Shown here: piece after piece, positions 26,188-34,999 of the stretch
Layout of the letters: the number at the start of each line of letters is the position of its first letter
Numbering within the stretch: position 1 is the stretch's first letter
NCBI RefSeq assembly: GCF_042677005.1
Contig: NZ_JBHTIF010000001.1
Location: 1,488,001 to 1,552,000 of the forward strand
Direction of reading: 5' to 3'
DNA from: Lysobacter_I brunescens
GTDB taxonomy: Bacteria > Pseudomonadota > Gammaproteobacteria > Xanthomonadales > Xanthomonadaceae
DNA: 64,000 nt
The notes under the pieces: generated by a model
The model's database searches: none
The model's input: only the letters and a program-made list of their open reading frames with translations
Told to the model about the DNA's origin: nothing
Translations under genes and position numbers: made by a program

Positions 26188-27897
26188 ATGCGCGCGCTCG
26201 AACAGCACCTGCAGTCCCGCTATCCCCAGTGGTTCACCGGGCACCGAGCCCGCCTGGCCCGTCCGCTGCTCAAGGGCATCGGCCGCTGGTCGCGCTTCGA
26301 TGCCATCGAGACCTTCCTGGATGGCCACGGCGACCGCCGGGGCTTCGATTTCGTCGATGCGGCGGCCGGGTTCCTCGGCCTGCGCTGCGAGGTGGCGGAG
26401 GCCGGACTGGCCAACATCCCGGCGGTCGGTCGCTTGCTGGTGGTGGCGAACCACCCGTCGGGCGCGCTCGACGCGCTGGCGCTGCTGCAGGCGCTGGGCC
26501 GGGTGCGTCGCGACGTGCGCATCGTCGCCAACGACCTGCTCGGCACGCTCGAACCGCTGGCCGGCCTGCTGCTGCCGGTGAGGATCCTCGGCGGCCGGCC
26601 GTCGCCGGACAGCCTGCGCGCGATCGAGCAGGCGCTGGAGGCCGACCAGTGCGTGGTGGTGTTCCCGGCCGGCGAGGTCTCGCGGCTGGGCTGGGCCGGC
26701 GTGCGCGACACCCGCTGGCGCCACGGCTTCGTCCGCTTCGCGCGGCGCTGCGGCGCGCCGGTGCTGCCGGTGCGGATCGCGGCGCGCAACTCCGCGCTGT
26801 TCTACGGCGCCTCGGCGCTGTACAAGCCGGTCGGCACGGCGCTGCTGGCGCGCGAGATGTTCGCTCGTCGTGGCCGGCCCGTCCGGCTGCACATCGGCAC
26901 GCCGCTGCGCATCGAGGCCGATGCCGACCCGGTCCGCACGCTGCGCCAGGTGCGCAAGGCGCTGTACGCGCTGGGGCGACGCGGTGCGTCGCTCGCCGGT
27001 CCGGCGCCGCTGGAGGCGCCGGTGGCCTCACCCGTCGATCCGCCGACCCTGCTGATGGCGGTGGCGTGCACGGAGCTGCTCGGCCGGACCGGCGACGGCA
27101 AGGAGATCCGCCTGGCCCGGCTCGACGCCGAGGCGCCGCTGTTGCGCGAGATCGGCCGCCTGCGCGAGGCCACGTTCCGCGAGGTGGGCGAGGGCACCGG
27201 CCGCAGCCTGGACCTGGACGACTTCGACACGCATTACGAACACATCCTGGTCTGGGACGCGGCTGCCGGCCGCATCGCGGGCGCCTATCGCGTGGCGCGC
27301 GGTGCGAGCGTGCTGGCGCGGCGTGGCCTGGCCGGGCTCTACACCGCCTCGCTGTTCCACTACGGCGACGAAGCCTTGCCGCGCATCGCCCAGGGGCTGG
27401 AGCTGGGCCGCAGCTTCGTGGCGCGCGAGTACTGGGGCAGCCGCAGCCTGGACTACCTGTGGCAGGGCATCGGCGCTTACCTGCGCAAGCATCCGCAGGT
27501 GCGCTATCTCTTCGGCGCGGTGTCGATCAGCGCGGCGCTGCCGCTGCCGGCGCGCGAGCATCTGGTCGCGTACTACTCGCGCTACTACGGCGCGGACGAT
27601 GCCGTGGCCTCGCTGCGACCGTTCCGCTATTTCGCGGCGCCGCCGGACTTCGGCGACCTCGATGCCGACACCGCCTACGACGTACTCAAGGCCAACCTCG
27701 CCGCGCACGGTGCGAGTGTGCCGGTGCTGTACAAGCAGTACACCGAGCTGTGCGAACCCGGTGGCGCGCGCTTCCTCGCGTTCGGCGTGGATCCGGCGTT
27801 CAGCGACAGCATCGATGGCCTGATCGAAGTGGACATGCAGCGCATCCTGCCGAAGAAGCGCCAGCGCTATCTGCAGCCGCGCGAGGCGGCGGCGTGA
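26188..27897 (+). CDS. Bifunctional PlsC-like / GNAT acyltransferase (OlsF-like ornithine lipid synthase)
   Basis: 569 residues from the ATG at 26188 (MRALEQHLQSRYPQWFTGHR). Residues 50-270 are a lysophospholipid acyltransferase domain: VVANHPSGALDALALL carries an NHxSxxD-like variant (NHPSGALD), and VVFPAGEVSR is the second block. The C-terminal half (about 290-565) is an OlsB-type N-acyltransferase: RLREATFREVGEGTGRSLDL, FDTHYEHILVWD, LELGRSFVAREYWGSRSLDY, LFGAVSISAALP. This order is that of bifunctional OlsF enzymes, which N-acylate ornithine and then O-acylate the product. The stop overlaps the next gene's start by 4 bases, so the two are coupled. Confidence 0.85.
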   Translation: MRALEQHLQSRYPQWFTGHRARLARPLLKGIGRWSRFDAIETFLDGHGDRRGFDFVDAAAGFLGLRCEVAEAGLANIPAVGRLLVVANHPSGALDALALLQALGRVRRDVRIVANDLLGTLEPLAGLLLPVRILGGRPSPDSLRAIEQALEADQCVVVFPAGEVSRLGWAGVRDTRWRHGFVRFARRCGAPVLPVRIAARNSALFYGASALYKPVGTALLAREMFARRGRPVRLHIGTPLRIEADADPVRTLRQVRKALYALGRRGASLAGPAPLEAPVASPVDPPTLLMAVACTELLGRTGDGKEIRLARLDAEAPLLREIGRLREATFREVGEGTGRSLDLDDFDTHYEHILVWDAAAGRIAGAYRVARGASVLARRGLAGLYTASLFHYGDEALPRIAQGLELGRSFVAREYWGSRSLDYLWQGIGAYLRKHPQVRYLFGAVSISAALPLPAREHLVAYYSRYYGADDAVASLRPFRYFAAPPDFGDLDADTAYDVLKANLAAHGASVPVLYKQYTELCEPGGARFLAFGVDPAFSDSIDGLIEVDMQRILPKKRQRYLQPREAAA

Positions 27898-28712
27898 ACG
27901 CGCTGCAGGGACGTCGCCGCGCGGTGTTCCTGTCTGACCTGCATCTGGGCGCCAGCCACTGCCATGCGGCGGAACTGGCGGATTTCCTCGGCGCGATCGA
28001 CTGCGAGCGCCTCTACCTGGTCGGCGACATCGTCGACTTGTGGTGGATGGCCAGCCGCCGCATGCGCTGGACCGCCGCCGAGCAGCGCGTGTTCGAACGC
28101 CTGCATGCGATGCGCCGTGCGGGCACCGAGATCGTCTACATCCCGGGCAACCATGACCGCCCGCTGCGCCATGTCTGCGGGCTGACACTGCCGGCCATGC
28201 GCGTGCGCCGCCGCGCGATCCACGTCACCGCCGACGGTCGCCGACTGCTCGTGGTCCACGGCGACGACTACGACGGCATCACACAGTTCGGCAACCTGCA
28301 GGAGAAGTTCGGCGACTGGCTCTACGAACGCATCCTCACCGGCAACCGTCTGCTCAACCGCGTGCGCCGCCGACTCGGCTTGCGCTACTGGTCGCTGGCG
28401 GAATTCCTCAAACAGCGCAGCGGCGCCGCCGAACGCTACATCGCGCGCTTCGTCGACGCCGGCCTGGCCGATGCCCGCTGCCGTGGCCTCGACGGCATCG
28501 TCTGCGGCCACATCCACCGCGCCGCACTGCACGAGCGCGACGGCCTGGTCTACGCCAACGACGGTGACTGGGTGGAAAGCCTGACCGCCTTCGTCGAGGA
28601 GCCCGATGGCACCCTGCGCCTGCTCTCGCATCGCGGCGAGGTGCTGGCAGCGTTGCCGCCGAGGCAGGACATGCCGATGCCTGTTGCAGGAGATTGGCCC
28701 AGGGCAGCCTGA
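27894..28712 (+). CDS. LpxH-like metallophosphoesterase (UDP-2,3-diacylglucosamine diphosphatase family)
   Basis: 272 residues from a GTG that overlaps the upstream TGA. Calcineurin-like motifs are all present: SDLHLG (14-19), VGDIVDLWW, PGNHDRPLR, VVHGDDYDG and CGHIHRA. The distribution and the ILTGNRLLNRVRRRLGL insert match the LpxH-related family annotated as UDP-2,3-diacylglucosamine diphosphatase. The genome should also have a canonical lpxH in the lipid A pathway, so this may be a paralogue serving another phospholipid or glycolipid. Fusion of expression with the ornithine-lipid type acyltransferase suggests a shared membrane-lipid function. Confidence 0.85.
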   Translation: MNALQGRRRAVFLSDLHLGASHCHAAELADFLGAIDCERLYLVGDIVDLWWMASRRMRWTAAEQRVFERLHAMRRAGTEIVYIPGNHDRPLRHVCGLTLPAMRVRRRAIHVTADGRRLLVVHGDDYDGITQFGNLQEKFGDWLYERILTGNRLLNRVRRRLGLRYWSLAEFLKQRSGAAERYIARFVDAGLADARCRGLDGIVCGHIHRAALHERDGLVYANDGDWVESLTAFVEEPDGTLRLLSHRGEVLAALPPRQDMPMPVAGDWPRAA

Positions 28713-28824
28713 TTGCTTGAGTGTCGCGGCGCTTGACCCCGGGGCCGGGGATCGCGAAAGATCAGCGCCACGAGGGCGTGCGATCGCCGCAGGCGCCCGG
28801 CAGGACAGGACCAGGAACGCAGGG

Positions 28825-29070
28825 ATGAGCGACGCGGAAGCGAGTGTCGAGGTTTCGTTCGAGCGCGACATCGCGCCGATGTTCAAGCTGTATCGCGCCG
28901 CGATGCTGTGGCGTTTCGACATGACGAAGCACGAGGACGTGAAGGCCCACGCGCGGCCGATCCTGGCGCGGATCCGCAGCGGCAACATGCCGCCGCCGCC
29001 GTACACGCCCCTGACCGAGCAGGAAGTCGCGCGCTTCGCGGCGTGGATCGAGCAGGGTTTCCCGGACTGA
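28825..29070 (+). CDS. Small haem-less cytochrome-like domain protein
   Basis: 81 residues from the ATG at 28825, with AGGA about 9 bases upstream. The layout VSFERDIAPMFKLYRAAMLW, then FDMTKHEDVKAHARPILARI, MPPPPYTPLTEQEV and FAAWIEQGFPD follows the planctomycete-type c cytochrome domain, but the CxxCH haem site is missing: there is no Cys at all. It has no signal peptide. Such proteins may be repurposed binding modules; function unknown. It follows the lipid operon by 112 bp on the same strand. Confidence 0.65.
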   Translation: MSDAEASVEVSFERDIAPMFKLYRAAMLWRFDMTKHEDVKAHARPILARIRSGNMPPPPYTPLTEQEVARFAAWIEQGFPD

Positions 29071-29189
29071 GGCCGGGTACAGTGACGCCGCAGGGCCCGG
29101 TGCAGTCGGCTGAACGCGGCCATGCCTGCCGGCGCCCGGGCATGGCTTCCGGCACGTCCGCATCCGGTCGCGACCGATAGCATCGCCGG

Positions 29190-30266
29190 ATGGATTCCCT
29201 CAGCCAGATCGTTCTCGGCGGCGCGCTCGCCGCCGCCATCGCCCCCGCCGGGCACCGCCGCGCCGCACTGCTCGCCGGCGCCGCGCTCGGCACGCTGCCC
29301 GACCTCGATTCGCTGGTCATCCCGCTGCTGACCCGCGACCCGGTCGACCTGATGACCTGGCATCGCAGCGCCAGCCATTCGCTGTTCGTGCTGCCGTTCC
29401 TCGGCGCGCTGATCTGGTGGCTGTTTCGCCGGTTCGGAGGCGGGCGCGTCGCTGAAGCGCCGATGCGCTGGTTCTGGGCGATCCAGCTCGCGCTGTTCAC
29501 CCATCCGCTGCTCGATGCCTTCACCGTCTACGGCACGCAGCTGTGGTGGCCGATCCCGGTGTCGCCGACGATGTGGTCCAGCGTCTTCATCATCGATCCG
29601 CTGTACACGCTATGGCTGCTCGTCGCCTGCGTGGTCGCGTGGGTCGCGCGCGAACGCCTGCTCGCGCAGCGTGCGCTGGTCGCCGCGCTGATGCTGAGTA
29701 CGGCCTACCTCGGTTGGTCGCTCGTCGCCAAGCACCAGGTCGATCGCGCCGCCGATGAAGCGCTCGCCGCGATGGGTCTGGCCGATGCGCCGCGCTTCAG
29801 CGTGCCGATGCCGTTCAACACGCTGCTGTGGCGCGTGGTCGCGATGACACCGGATGGCCATGTCGAGGCCGAACGTTCGCTGGTCGCGGATCGCGGCCCG
29901 ATGCGCTTCCGCGCCCTCGCCTCCGATGTCGAGGCGATGCGCGCAGTCGCCGACCTGCCCGCGGTGCAGCGCCTGCGCTGGTTCAACCACGGCTTCATGA
30001 AGGCCAGCGTCGTCGACGGCCGTGTGGTGGTCAGCGACTTGCGCATGGGCCTGGAGCCGGACTACATCTTCAATTTCGCCGTCGCCGAACGCGACGGCGA
30101 CCGCTGGCGCGCGATCCCGCCGCAGCAATTGCAGTGGCCCTGGGATGCCGCCGGCCGACTGCGCGGAGTGTGGGCCAGGATCTGGCGAGACCCGGTGCTG
30201 CACGGGTCGCCGCTTTCGCCGGGAGGACCCGCCGGGCAACGCCGGCGGGTCGAGGACGGGCATTGA
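29190..30266 (+). CDS. YdjM/DUF457-type membrane metal-dependent hydrolase
   Basis: 358 residues. The opening MDSLSQIVLGGALAAAIAPA, then GAALGTLPDLDSLVIPLL, MTWHRSASHSLFVLPFLGAL and FTHPLLDAFTVYGTQLWWP, is the signature of the YdjM-like family annotated as inner-membrane metal-dependent hydrolases. Conserved Asp and His residues on the helices are probable metal ligands. Four or five membrane segments lie in the first 190 residues. The last 160 residues form a soluble domain. The true substrate is unknown. The 3' end faces the sialidase-like gene, with 19 bp between the stops. Confidence 0.88.
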   Translation: MDSLSQIVLGGALAAAIAPAGHRRAALLAGAALGTLPDLDSLVIPLLTRDPVDLMTWHRSASHSLFVLPFLGALIWWLFRRFGGGRVAEAPMRWFWAIQLALFTHPLLDAFTVYGTQLWWPIPVSPTMWSSVFIIDPLYTLWLLVACVVAWVARERLLAQRALVAALMLSTAYLGWSLVAKHQVDRAADEALAAMGLADAPRFSVPMPFNTLLWRVVAMTPDGHVEAERSLVADRGPMRFRALASDVEAMRAVADLPAVQRLRWFNHGFMKASVVDGRVVVSDLRMGLEPDYIFNFAVAERDGDRWRAIPPQQLQWPWDAAGRLRGVWARIWRDPVLHGSPLSPGGPAGQRRRVEDGH

Positions 30267-30285
30267 TGGCCAAGCTGGCCCGGGA

Positions 30286-31950
30286 TCACTGGTACGCGAT
30301 CGACGGATCCCAGAACAGGTTGTCGCAGTAGTTGTTGCCGCCCTTGGTGCCGTAGAAGTACAGCTGGTCGCCAGCGGTCACCGGCACGTTCAGCGACGAA
30401 CTGTGGCCGAGGGTGTCGTCCCAGGCGACGCTTCCCGAGAACAGCACAGAAGCGTTCTTCTGGAAGGCGAACAGCACGCCGTCGCCGCAGGATGGCGTGG
30501 GCTGCGCACTGCGCACGGTCTGGCGCACGCGGACGTTGCCGGTTTGCGGCGCGGTCCAGATCATCAGGAAGCCGTCGTTCTGGCCGGTGCTGGCGCCGCC
30601 GTTGTAGATGCGGTTGTAGATGTCGGTCGGCTGCCACCAGAAACCGCCGCCGTTCCAGGACATGTGGTTGCCGGACAGCACGGCGGCGTAGTTCCAGTGG
30701 TTCTGCCCCTGCGTGCCGGACGGGAAGCCCCGCGACTGCTTGTAGAAGCCGGGCGGTGGCGACAGGTTGACCTGCCACTGGTACAGCGCCTGCTTGAACG
30801 GTGCGGCCGTATCCTGGAACTTGCCCGAGTAGACGTAGAAGGACGAGCCCACCTCGCCATTCGCGCGACCCTCGGGATCGACGATGCTCGCGTACTGGTA
30901 GCCCTTGCCGGCAGCGCTCGGGTCGAAGGCTGCGCTGCCTTCGTTCACCACGTGCATCTTCTTCGTCCACGCGAGCGTGGTGGGGTCGATGGTGAACAAC
31001 TGGACGTAGGTCGACGTGGTTCCCCAGGAACTGCCGACCATGATGGTGGACAGCATGTAGTAGTTGCCGTCCGCCGCGCGCGCGGCCTGCGAATGGATCA
31101 CGCCTTCCGCAGCCCCGGCGGGGAACGCTGGCTCGGAGGCGATGTTGCTGTTCCAGCCGGACGGGGTCTTCTTCTGCCACAGGTTGCTGCCCAGGTGGCC
31201 GGCGCGCGCCGCCGTCAACACCGAAGACACGTCGGCCTTCGATACGGCATAGCCTTCGATACCCGAAGCGTTCCTGTCCTTGTACCAGATGTAGAAATGC
31301 CCCTCATGGACGAAATAGGGGGTGCCCTGGACATTGAACGGCATCGGGTCCTGGTGCGGCGAAGCGATGCGGCCGAGGTATTTCCACGTGTTGCCGCTGT
31401 CGTTCGAGTAGGCGAGACCGATGCGGGTGCGGCCTTCCCAGCCCTGTCCGGGCGCGTTGAACCCGGTGTAGCCGACGTTCTCTTCGTGGATGAACGCGAG
31501 ACGCTCGCTGCCGCCGGGATGATGGATGCTGGTGAACCAGAGGTTGACCACATCGGTCAGCCCGCTGGCGAAGGACGTGAACGCGTAGGTGCCGGTCGCA
31601 CTGGTGTTGACGCACGACTTGGTCATGCCGCGCTGGCAGGTCTTCTTCACCCACTGCGGATTGCTGTAGGGCGCGTCGAAACCGCCGCAGGTCCTGATAT
31701 GCCGGAGCGTTTCGGGATATTCGGCCTGCGGCGTGATCTTGCCGTGCGTGGCCAGGTAGCAGCCATCGCCATTGGCCGACAGGGGCGCGTCGAGCCAGGC
31801 ATCGGCCATGGCCGGATCGAGACTGGTGTTCTTCAGTGCCGCGTTGTTCGCGGCGATGATGGGGGACGACACATTGTCCGCAGGCGTCATCTGCGCATGG
31901 GCGGACAGGGAGAGCAGGAACAGGCTTGCACAGAACCACCGGTGCTTCAT
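30286..31950 (-). CDS. Secreted beta-propeller (sialidase / GH43-like) protein with lectin-like tail
   Basis: 554 residues with a signal peptide (MKHRWFCASLFLLSLSAHAQ). GGAG lies just upstream of the ATG at 31950. The body has blade-like repeats typical of five- or six-bladed glycosidase folds: WEGRTRIGLAYSNDSGNTWK contains an Asp-box-like SNDSGNTW, and DPMPFNVQGTPYFVHEGHFY and GNYYMLSTIMVGSSWG follow the same rhythm. The C-terminal about 110 residues (TGNVRVRQTVRSAQPTPSCG to the end) look like a beta-sandwich carbohydrate-binding module. It should be exported. Substrate and even enzymatic activity are uncertain. Confidence 0.7.
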   Translation of the reverse strand: MKHRWFCASLFLLSLSAHAQMTPADNVSSPIIAANNAALKNTSLDPAMADAWLDAPLSANGDGCYLATHGKITPQAEYPETLRHIRTCGGFDAPYSNPQWVKKTCQRGMTKSCVNTSATGTYAFTSFASGLTDVVNLWFTSIHHPGGSERLAFIHEENVGYTGFNAPGQGWEGRTRIGLAYSNDSGNTWKYLGRIASPHQDPMPFNVQGTPYFVHEGHFYIWYKDRNASGIEGYAVSKADVSSVLTAARAGHLGSNLWQKKTPSGWNSNIASEPAFPAGAAEGVIHSQAARAADGNYYMLSTIMVGSSWGTTSTYVQLFTIDPTTLAWTKKMHVVNEGSAAFDPSAAGKGYQYASIVDPEGRANGEVGSSFYVYSGKFQDTAAPFKQALYQWQVNLSPPPGFYKQSRGFPSGTQGQNHWNYAAVLSGNHMSWNGGGFWWQPTDIYNRIYNGGASTGQNDGFLMIWTAPQTGNVRVRQTVRSAQPTPSCGDGVLFAFQKNASVLFSGSVAWDDTLGHSSSLNVPVTAGDQLYFYGTKGGNNYCDNLFWDPSIAYQ

Positions 31951-32206
31951 GGGGAACTCCTTGATCGTTGCGATCGGATGAAGAGCGCAGTCCGGCATTG
32001 CGCTGGGCTGCGGGCTTCCGATGGTCGGAACGTGATCCGGCCGTGCCGGTTCGACGCGCCTTCATCGGTGGGCACACCATCGTCCGCGATCCCCATCGCA
32101 GTCGACGAGACATTGTATCCCTTCTGCCGCACCTGTTTGCCCTGCGGGACGCATCGGGCTGGCGACAGGGACCTGCTGCGCATGCATGCGCAGCTTCTTC
32201 GCTCAT

Positions 32207-33028
32207 TCAGGCAGTGGCGCGCGCCTGGACGAAGGAATAGAAGAACACGGCATCGGGGTCGTTCATCAGCGCACGCGTTTCGCTGCGCATGCCTTCGACC
32301 ACCTCCGCGGTGACGCGGCCATCCGCGCGCAGTTGATCGGCGGCGGACAGCAGCAGGTCTTCCCAGTAGGCGAACATCGCGGCGCGTTCGGCCGGTGCGC
32401 GGTTGTCGAGGTGGAAGGTCCGTGCGCGGACGCTGATGTCGCGGTAGCCCGCTGCTTGCAGCAGGTTCCCGAGTTTCGCGCCGACGAAGGGGTCGCCGTG
32501 CTGTTCGCGCTGGAAGTCGTTGAGCGCCGACCAGTAGGCCATGGTGTTCGGCGCATGCGGTGCGATGAACAGCGAGGCGTTCATCACTTCGGTGATGTGG
32601 ATCCGCGCGCCCGGCGCGAGCACGCGGCGGGCTTCGGCGAGCACGCCGGCGGGCGAGGGCACGTGTTCGAGCACCCAGCACAGGAAGGCACTGTCGAAGC
32701 TGTCATCGGCGAACGGCAGCGCGGTCGCGTCGGCCTGCTGCAGGCTGTATCGCCCGCGCCATTCGGGGATGGCGTCGAGGTTGCGATGCGCAGCCTCGAT
32801 CTGCGAGGGGTTGAGGTCCACGCAGGTGACATGCAGGTCGGGGAATCGGCGCAGCAGCACCTCGGTCTGCGCGCCCACGCCGCTGCCGACTTCGATCAGC
32901 CGTTGCGCGCCGGGGTAATCGATGTCGCGGAACACCGCCGCTTCCAGGAAGCGCGCCTGGCGGCGCAGCCGGTCCTGCTCGGTGGAGGTGTAGCCGTGGA
33001 GGTAGGTGTGGGATTCGGAATCGCTCAT
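32207..33028 (-). CDS. Class I SAM-dependent methyltransferase
   Basis: 273 residues. Motif I is RLIEVGSGVGAQTEVLLRRF, the acidic loop is HVTCVDLNPSQIEAA, and later motifs are QQADATALPFADDSFDSAFL and LEHVPSPAGVLAEARRVLAP. All are typical of the Methyltransf_11/25 families. It acts in the cytoplasm on an unknown acceptor. The ATG at 33028 overlaps the TGA of the 115-residue gene upstream (ATGA overlap), and GAGAG sits upstream, so the two form an operon. Confidence 0.9.
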   Translation of the reverse strand: MSDSESHTYLHGYTSTEQDRLRRQARFLEAAVFRDIDYPGAQRLIEVGSGVGAQTEVLLRRFPDLHVTCVDLNPSQIEAAHRNLDAIPEWRGRYSLQQADATALPFADDSFDSAFLCWVLEHVPSPAGVLAEARRVLAPGARIHITEVMNASLFIAPHAPNTMAYWSALNDFQREQHGDPFVGAKLGNLLQAAGYRDISVRARTFHLDNRAPAERAAMFAYWEDLLLSAADQLRADGRVTAEVVEGMRSETRALMNDPDAVFFYSFVQARATA

Positions 33029-33372
33029 GTCGTTCTCTCTTCGGCGTCTTCCCATGCCCAGTGTGCTGGCCACCCCTCGCGGTCCAGCAAGGTGGACAGA
33101 GCGGCTTCGATCAGCGGTCGCTCCAGGCGTTCGACCAGCAGGTCTGGTGCGAGAAGGAAGCGTTCGGGTTCGGGCCTGGGCAATCCGGTGGATTCGTCGA
33201 AATGCCGCGTGTACTCGATGAAGCCGAACGTCCAGATATCGATGCCGCAGCTGCGGCCATCCAGCGTGATGATCGCGTTACAGAAATCGCAAGTGGGGTC
33301 ATCGCCAGGCTGCGGATAAGGCGCGGCGTATTCCTCGAATTCCAGCCATAGGGAAAAGGCTCGGTGCGCCAT
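33025..33372 (-). CDS. Conserved hypothetical, 115 residues
   Basis: The protein MAHRAFSLWLEFEEYAAPYP has an acidic, aromatic-rich composition. It includes DDPTCDFCNAIITLDGRSCG, with a CxxC that could bind metal, and SYTRH-like FIEYTRHFDESTGLPRP. I recognise no family. It overlaps the methyltransferase start by 4 bases and lies 9 bp downstream of dusB, so all three could share a transcript. The codon use matches the surrounding genes, which supports it being real. Confidence 0.7.
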   Translation of the reverse strand: MAHRAFSLWLEFEEYAAPYPQPGDDPTCDFCNAIITLDGRSCGIDIWTFGFIEYTRHFDESTGLPRPEPERFLLAPDLLVERLERPLIEAALSTLLDREGWPAHWAWEDAEERTT

Positions 33373-33381
33373 ATCGGTGAT

Positions 33382-34386
33382 TCATGCCGCCTGCGCGACA
33401 GCAGGCACACCCGCAATCAACGCATCGAAATACGCCCGGGTGAGCCGCAGCTGTTCGTCCGCCGTGGCGGCGCGGTTGACCACGGCGCGGAAGGCTTCGT
33501 TCTCGGGGCGGTCCTTGGCATACCAGCCCAGGTGCTTGCGCGCGATGCGCACGCCCTGCGGTTCGCCGTAGAACGCGTGCAGGTGTTCGAGGTGGCCGAT
33601 GAGGATGTCGCGGATCTCTGCCAGCGTCGGCGGCGGCAGCGTGTCGCCGGTGGCGAGGAAGTGCGCGACCTCGCGGAAGATCCACGGCCGACCCTGCGCG
33701 GCGCGGCCGATCATCACCGCGTCGCAGCCGGTGACGTCGAGCACGTGCCGGGCCTTCTGTGGCGAATCGATGTCGCCGTTGGCGATCACCGGGATCTTCA
33801 GCATCGCCTTGATCGCGGCGATGGTCTCGTACTCGGCGGTGCCGGTGTACTGCTGGTCGCGGGTGCGGCCGTGGATGGTCAGTGCGGCGATGCCGCAGTC
33901 CTCGGCGATGCGCGCGATCGTCGGCGCGTTGCGCGCGTCGGCGGCCCAGCCGGTGCGGATCTTCAGCGTCACCGGCACGTCGACCGCCTTCACCATCGCG
34001 GTGAGGATGCGGCCGACCAGGGCTTCGTCGCGCATCAGCGCCGAACCGGCCCAGGCGTTGCAGACTTTCTTTGCCGGGCAGCCCATGTTGATGTCGACGA
34101 TCTGCGCGCCATGGTCGACGTTGTAGCGCGCGGCCTCGGCCATCAGCTCGGGCACGGTGCCGGCGATCTGCACGCTGATCGGCGCCGGCTCGCCCTCGTG
34201 GTCCATGCGGTGCAGGGATTTGCGGGTGTTCCAGAAGCGCGGATCGGAAATGGTCATCTCCGACACCGCCAGCCCGGCGCCCAGGCGCTTGCAGAGCTGC
34301 CGGAACGGCTTGTCGGTGACCCCGGCCATCGGGGCCAGGATCACGCGGGGGTCGATGGTGTGGGGGCCGATCCGCATGCGCGGCAT
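33382..34386 (-). CDS. dusB: tRNA-dihydrouridine synthase
   Basis: 334 residues. It reduces uridines in the tRNA D-arm using FMN and NADPH. Diagnostic segments are RVILAPMAGVTDKPFRQLCK, VDINMGCPAKKVCNAWAGSA with the active-site Cys, VTLKIRTGW, IHGRTRDQQYTG, and IGRAAQGRPWIF. Length and the opening match the DusB branch. In many Gammaproteobacteria dusB precedes fis; here the next genes are instead the small hypothetical and the methyltransferase. An intergenic hairpin repeat lies directly upstream of the start. Confidence 0.95.
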   Translation of the reverse strand: MPRMRIGPHTIDPRVILAPMAGVTDKPFRQLCKRLGAGLAVSEMTISDPRFWNTRKSLHRMDHEGEPAPISVQIAGTVPELMAEAARYNVDHGAQIVDINMGCPAKKVCNAWAGSALMRDEALVGRILTAMVKAVDVPVTLKIRTGWAADARNAPTIARIAEDCGIAALTIHGRTRDQQYTGTAEYETIAAIKAMLKIPVIANGDIDSPQKARHVLDVTGCDAVMIGRAAQGRPWIFREVAHFLATGDTLPPPTLAEIRDILIGHLEHLHAFYGEPQGVRIARKHLGWYAKDRPENEAFRAVVNRAATADEQLRLTRAYFDALIAGVPAVAQAA

Positions 34387-34401
34387 TGTAGGGCAGCGCT
34401 T

Positions 34402-34542
34402 GCCCCCTTTGAAAAAGGGGGCTGCGGTCGCGCAGCGTCCGCGGGGGATTTGCGCGGTCAGCGCTCCCCGCGATTGCGAGTCGGTCGCAAGAGCAAATCC
34501 CCCCGCCGCGCTTCGCGCGTCGGCCCCCTTTGCAAAGGGGGC
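34402..34542. repeat. Two-arm intergenic hairpin repeat (copy C)
   Basis: The left arm (34402-34453) begins GCCCCCTTTGAAAAAGGGGG and ends GGGGGATTTGC. The right arm (34493-34542) runs GCAAATCCCCCCGCCGCG through CGCGTCGG to the perfect 20-bp palindrome GCCCCCTTTGCAAAGGGGGC. The right arm is the reverse complement of the copy B arm with few changes. The element begins 16 bp upstream of the dusB start codon. Confidence 0.8.
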
Positions 34543-34579
34543 GAGCGTCGGATCGGCAGATGACTCGGGGTGTTCGCGC

Positions 34580-34918
34580 TTATTTCGCGATCAGGTTCTG
34601 CACCGCCGCGCCGGGCGCATTGGTCATCACCGAGCGGATGCCGTTGTCGCGCGAGCTGGTGCTCTTGTACATCTCGCTCTTGCCGATGGATTCGCCGTTC
34701 TTCGCCATCAGCGAGAAATACGGGCTGCCGTCCTTCGCGGTCTTCTTGTCGAAATTCGCCGCGTCCTGCGCATGCTTCCGCACCGATGCGATGCCGTTCT
34801 CGCAGCCCTGCAGTGTGTCGTAGCCCTCGCTGGTCAGGATGACCTGGCCGTTGCCGGCCTTGAGGTTGAACTGGAATTCCCCGTTCTTGCGCTTGCTGAT
34901 CACGAACTTGCCGGCCAT
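34580..34918 (-). CDS. YegP family protein (DUF1508 tandem)
   Basis: 112 residues from the ATG at 34918, with GGAG upstream. Two DUF1508 units are visible: GKFVISKRKNGEFQFNLKAG ... ILTSEGYDTLQGCENGIASV, then SPYFSLMAKNGESIGKSEMY ... SRDNGIRSVMTNAP. Each is a small beta-beta-alpha-type module. The family is widespread, small and uncharacterised, sometimes stress-related. It should be cytoplasmic. It is separated from ribokinase by 81 bp on the same strand. Confidence 0.88.
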   Translation of the reverse strand: MAGKFVISKRKNGEFQFNLKAGNGQVILTSEGYDTLQGCENGIASVRKHAQDAANFDKKTAKDGSPYFSLMAKNGESIGKSEMYKSTSSRDNGIRSVMTNAPGAAVQNLIAK

Positions 34919-34999
34919 CTGCGGTACTCCGTGTTGGGTACCGTCGAGCTTAGCCAAGACCCGGCGGGCCTTGGCGACCGCTTGTCGCCGGACGGAAGC

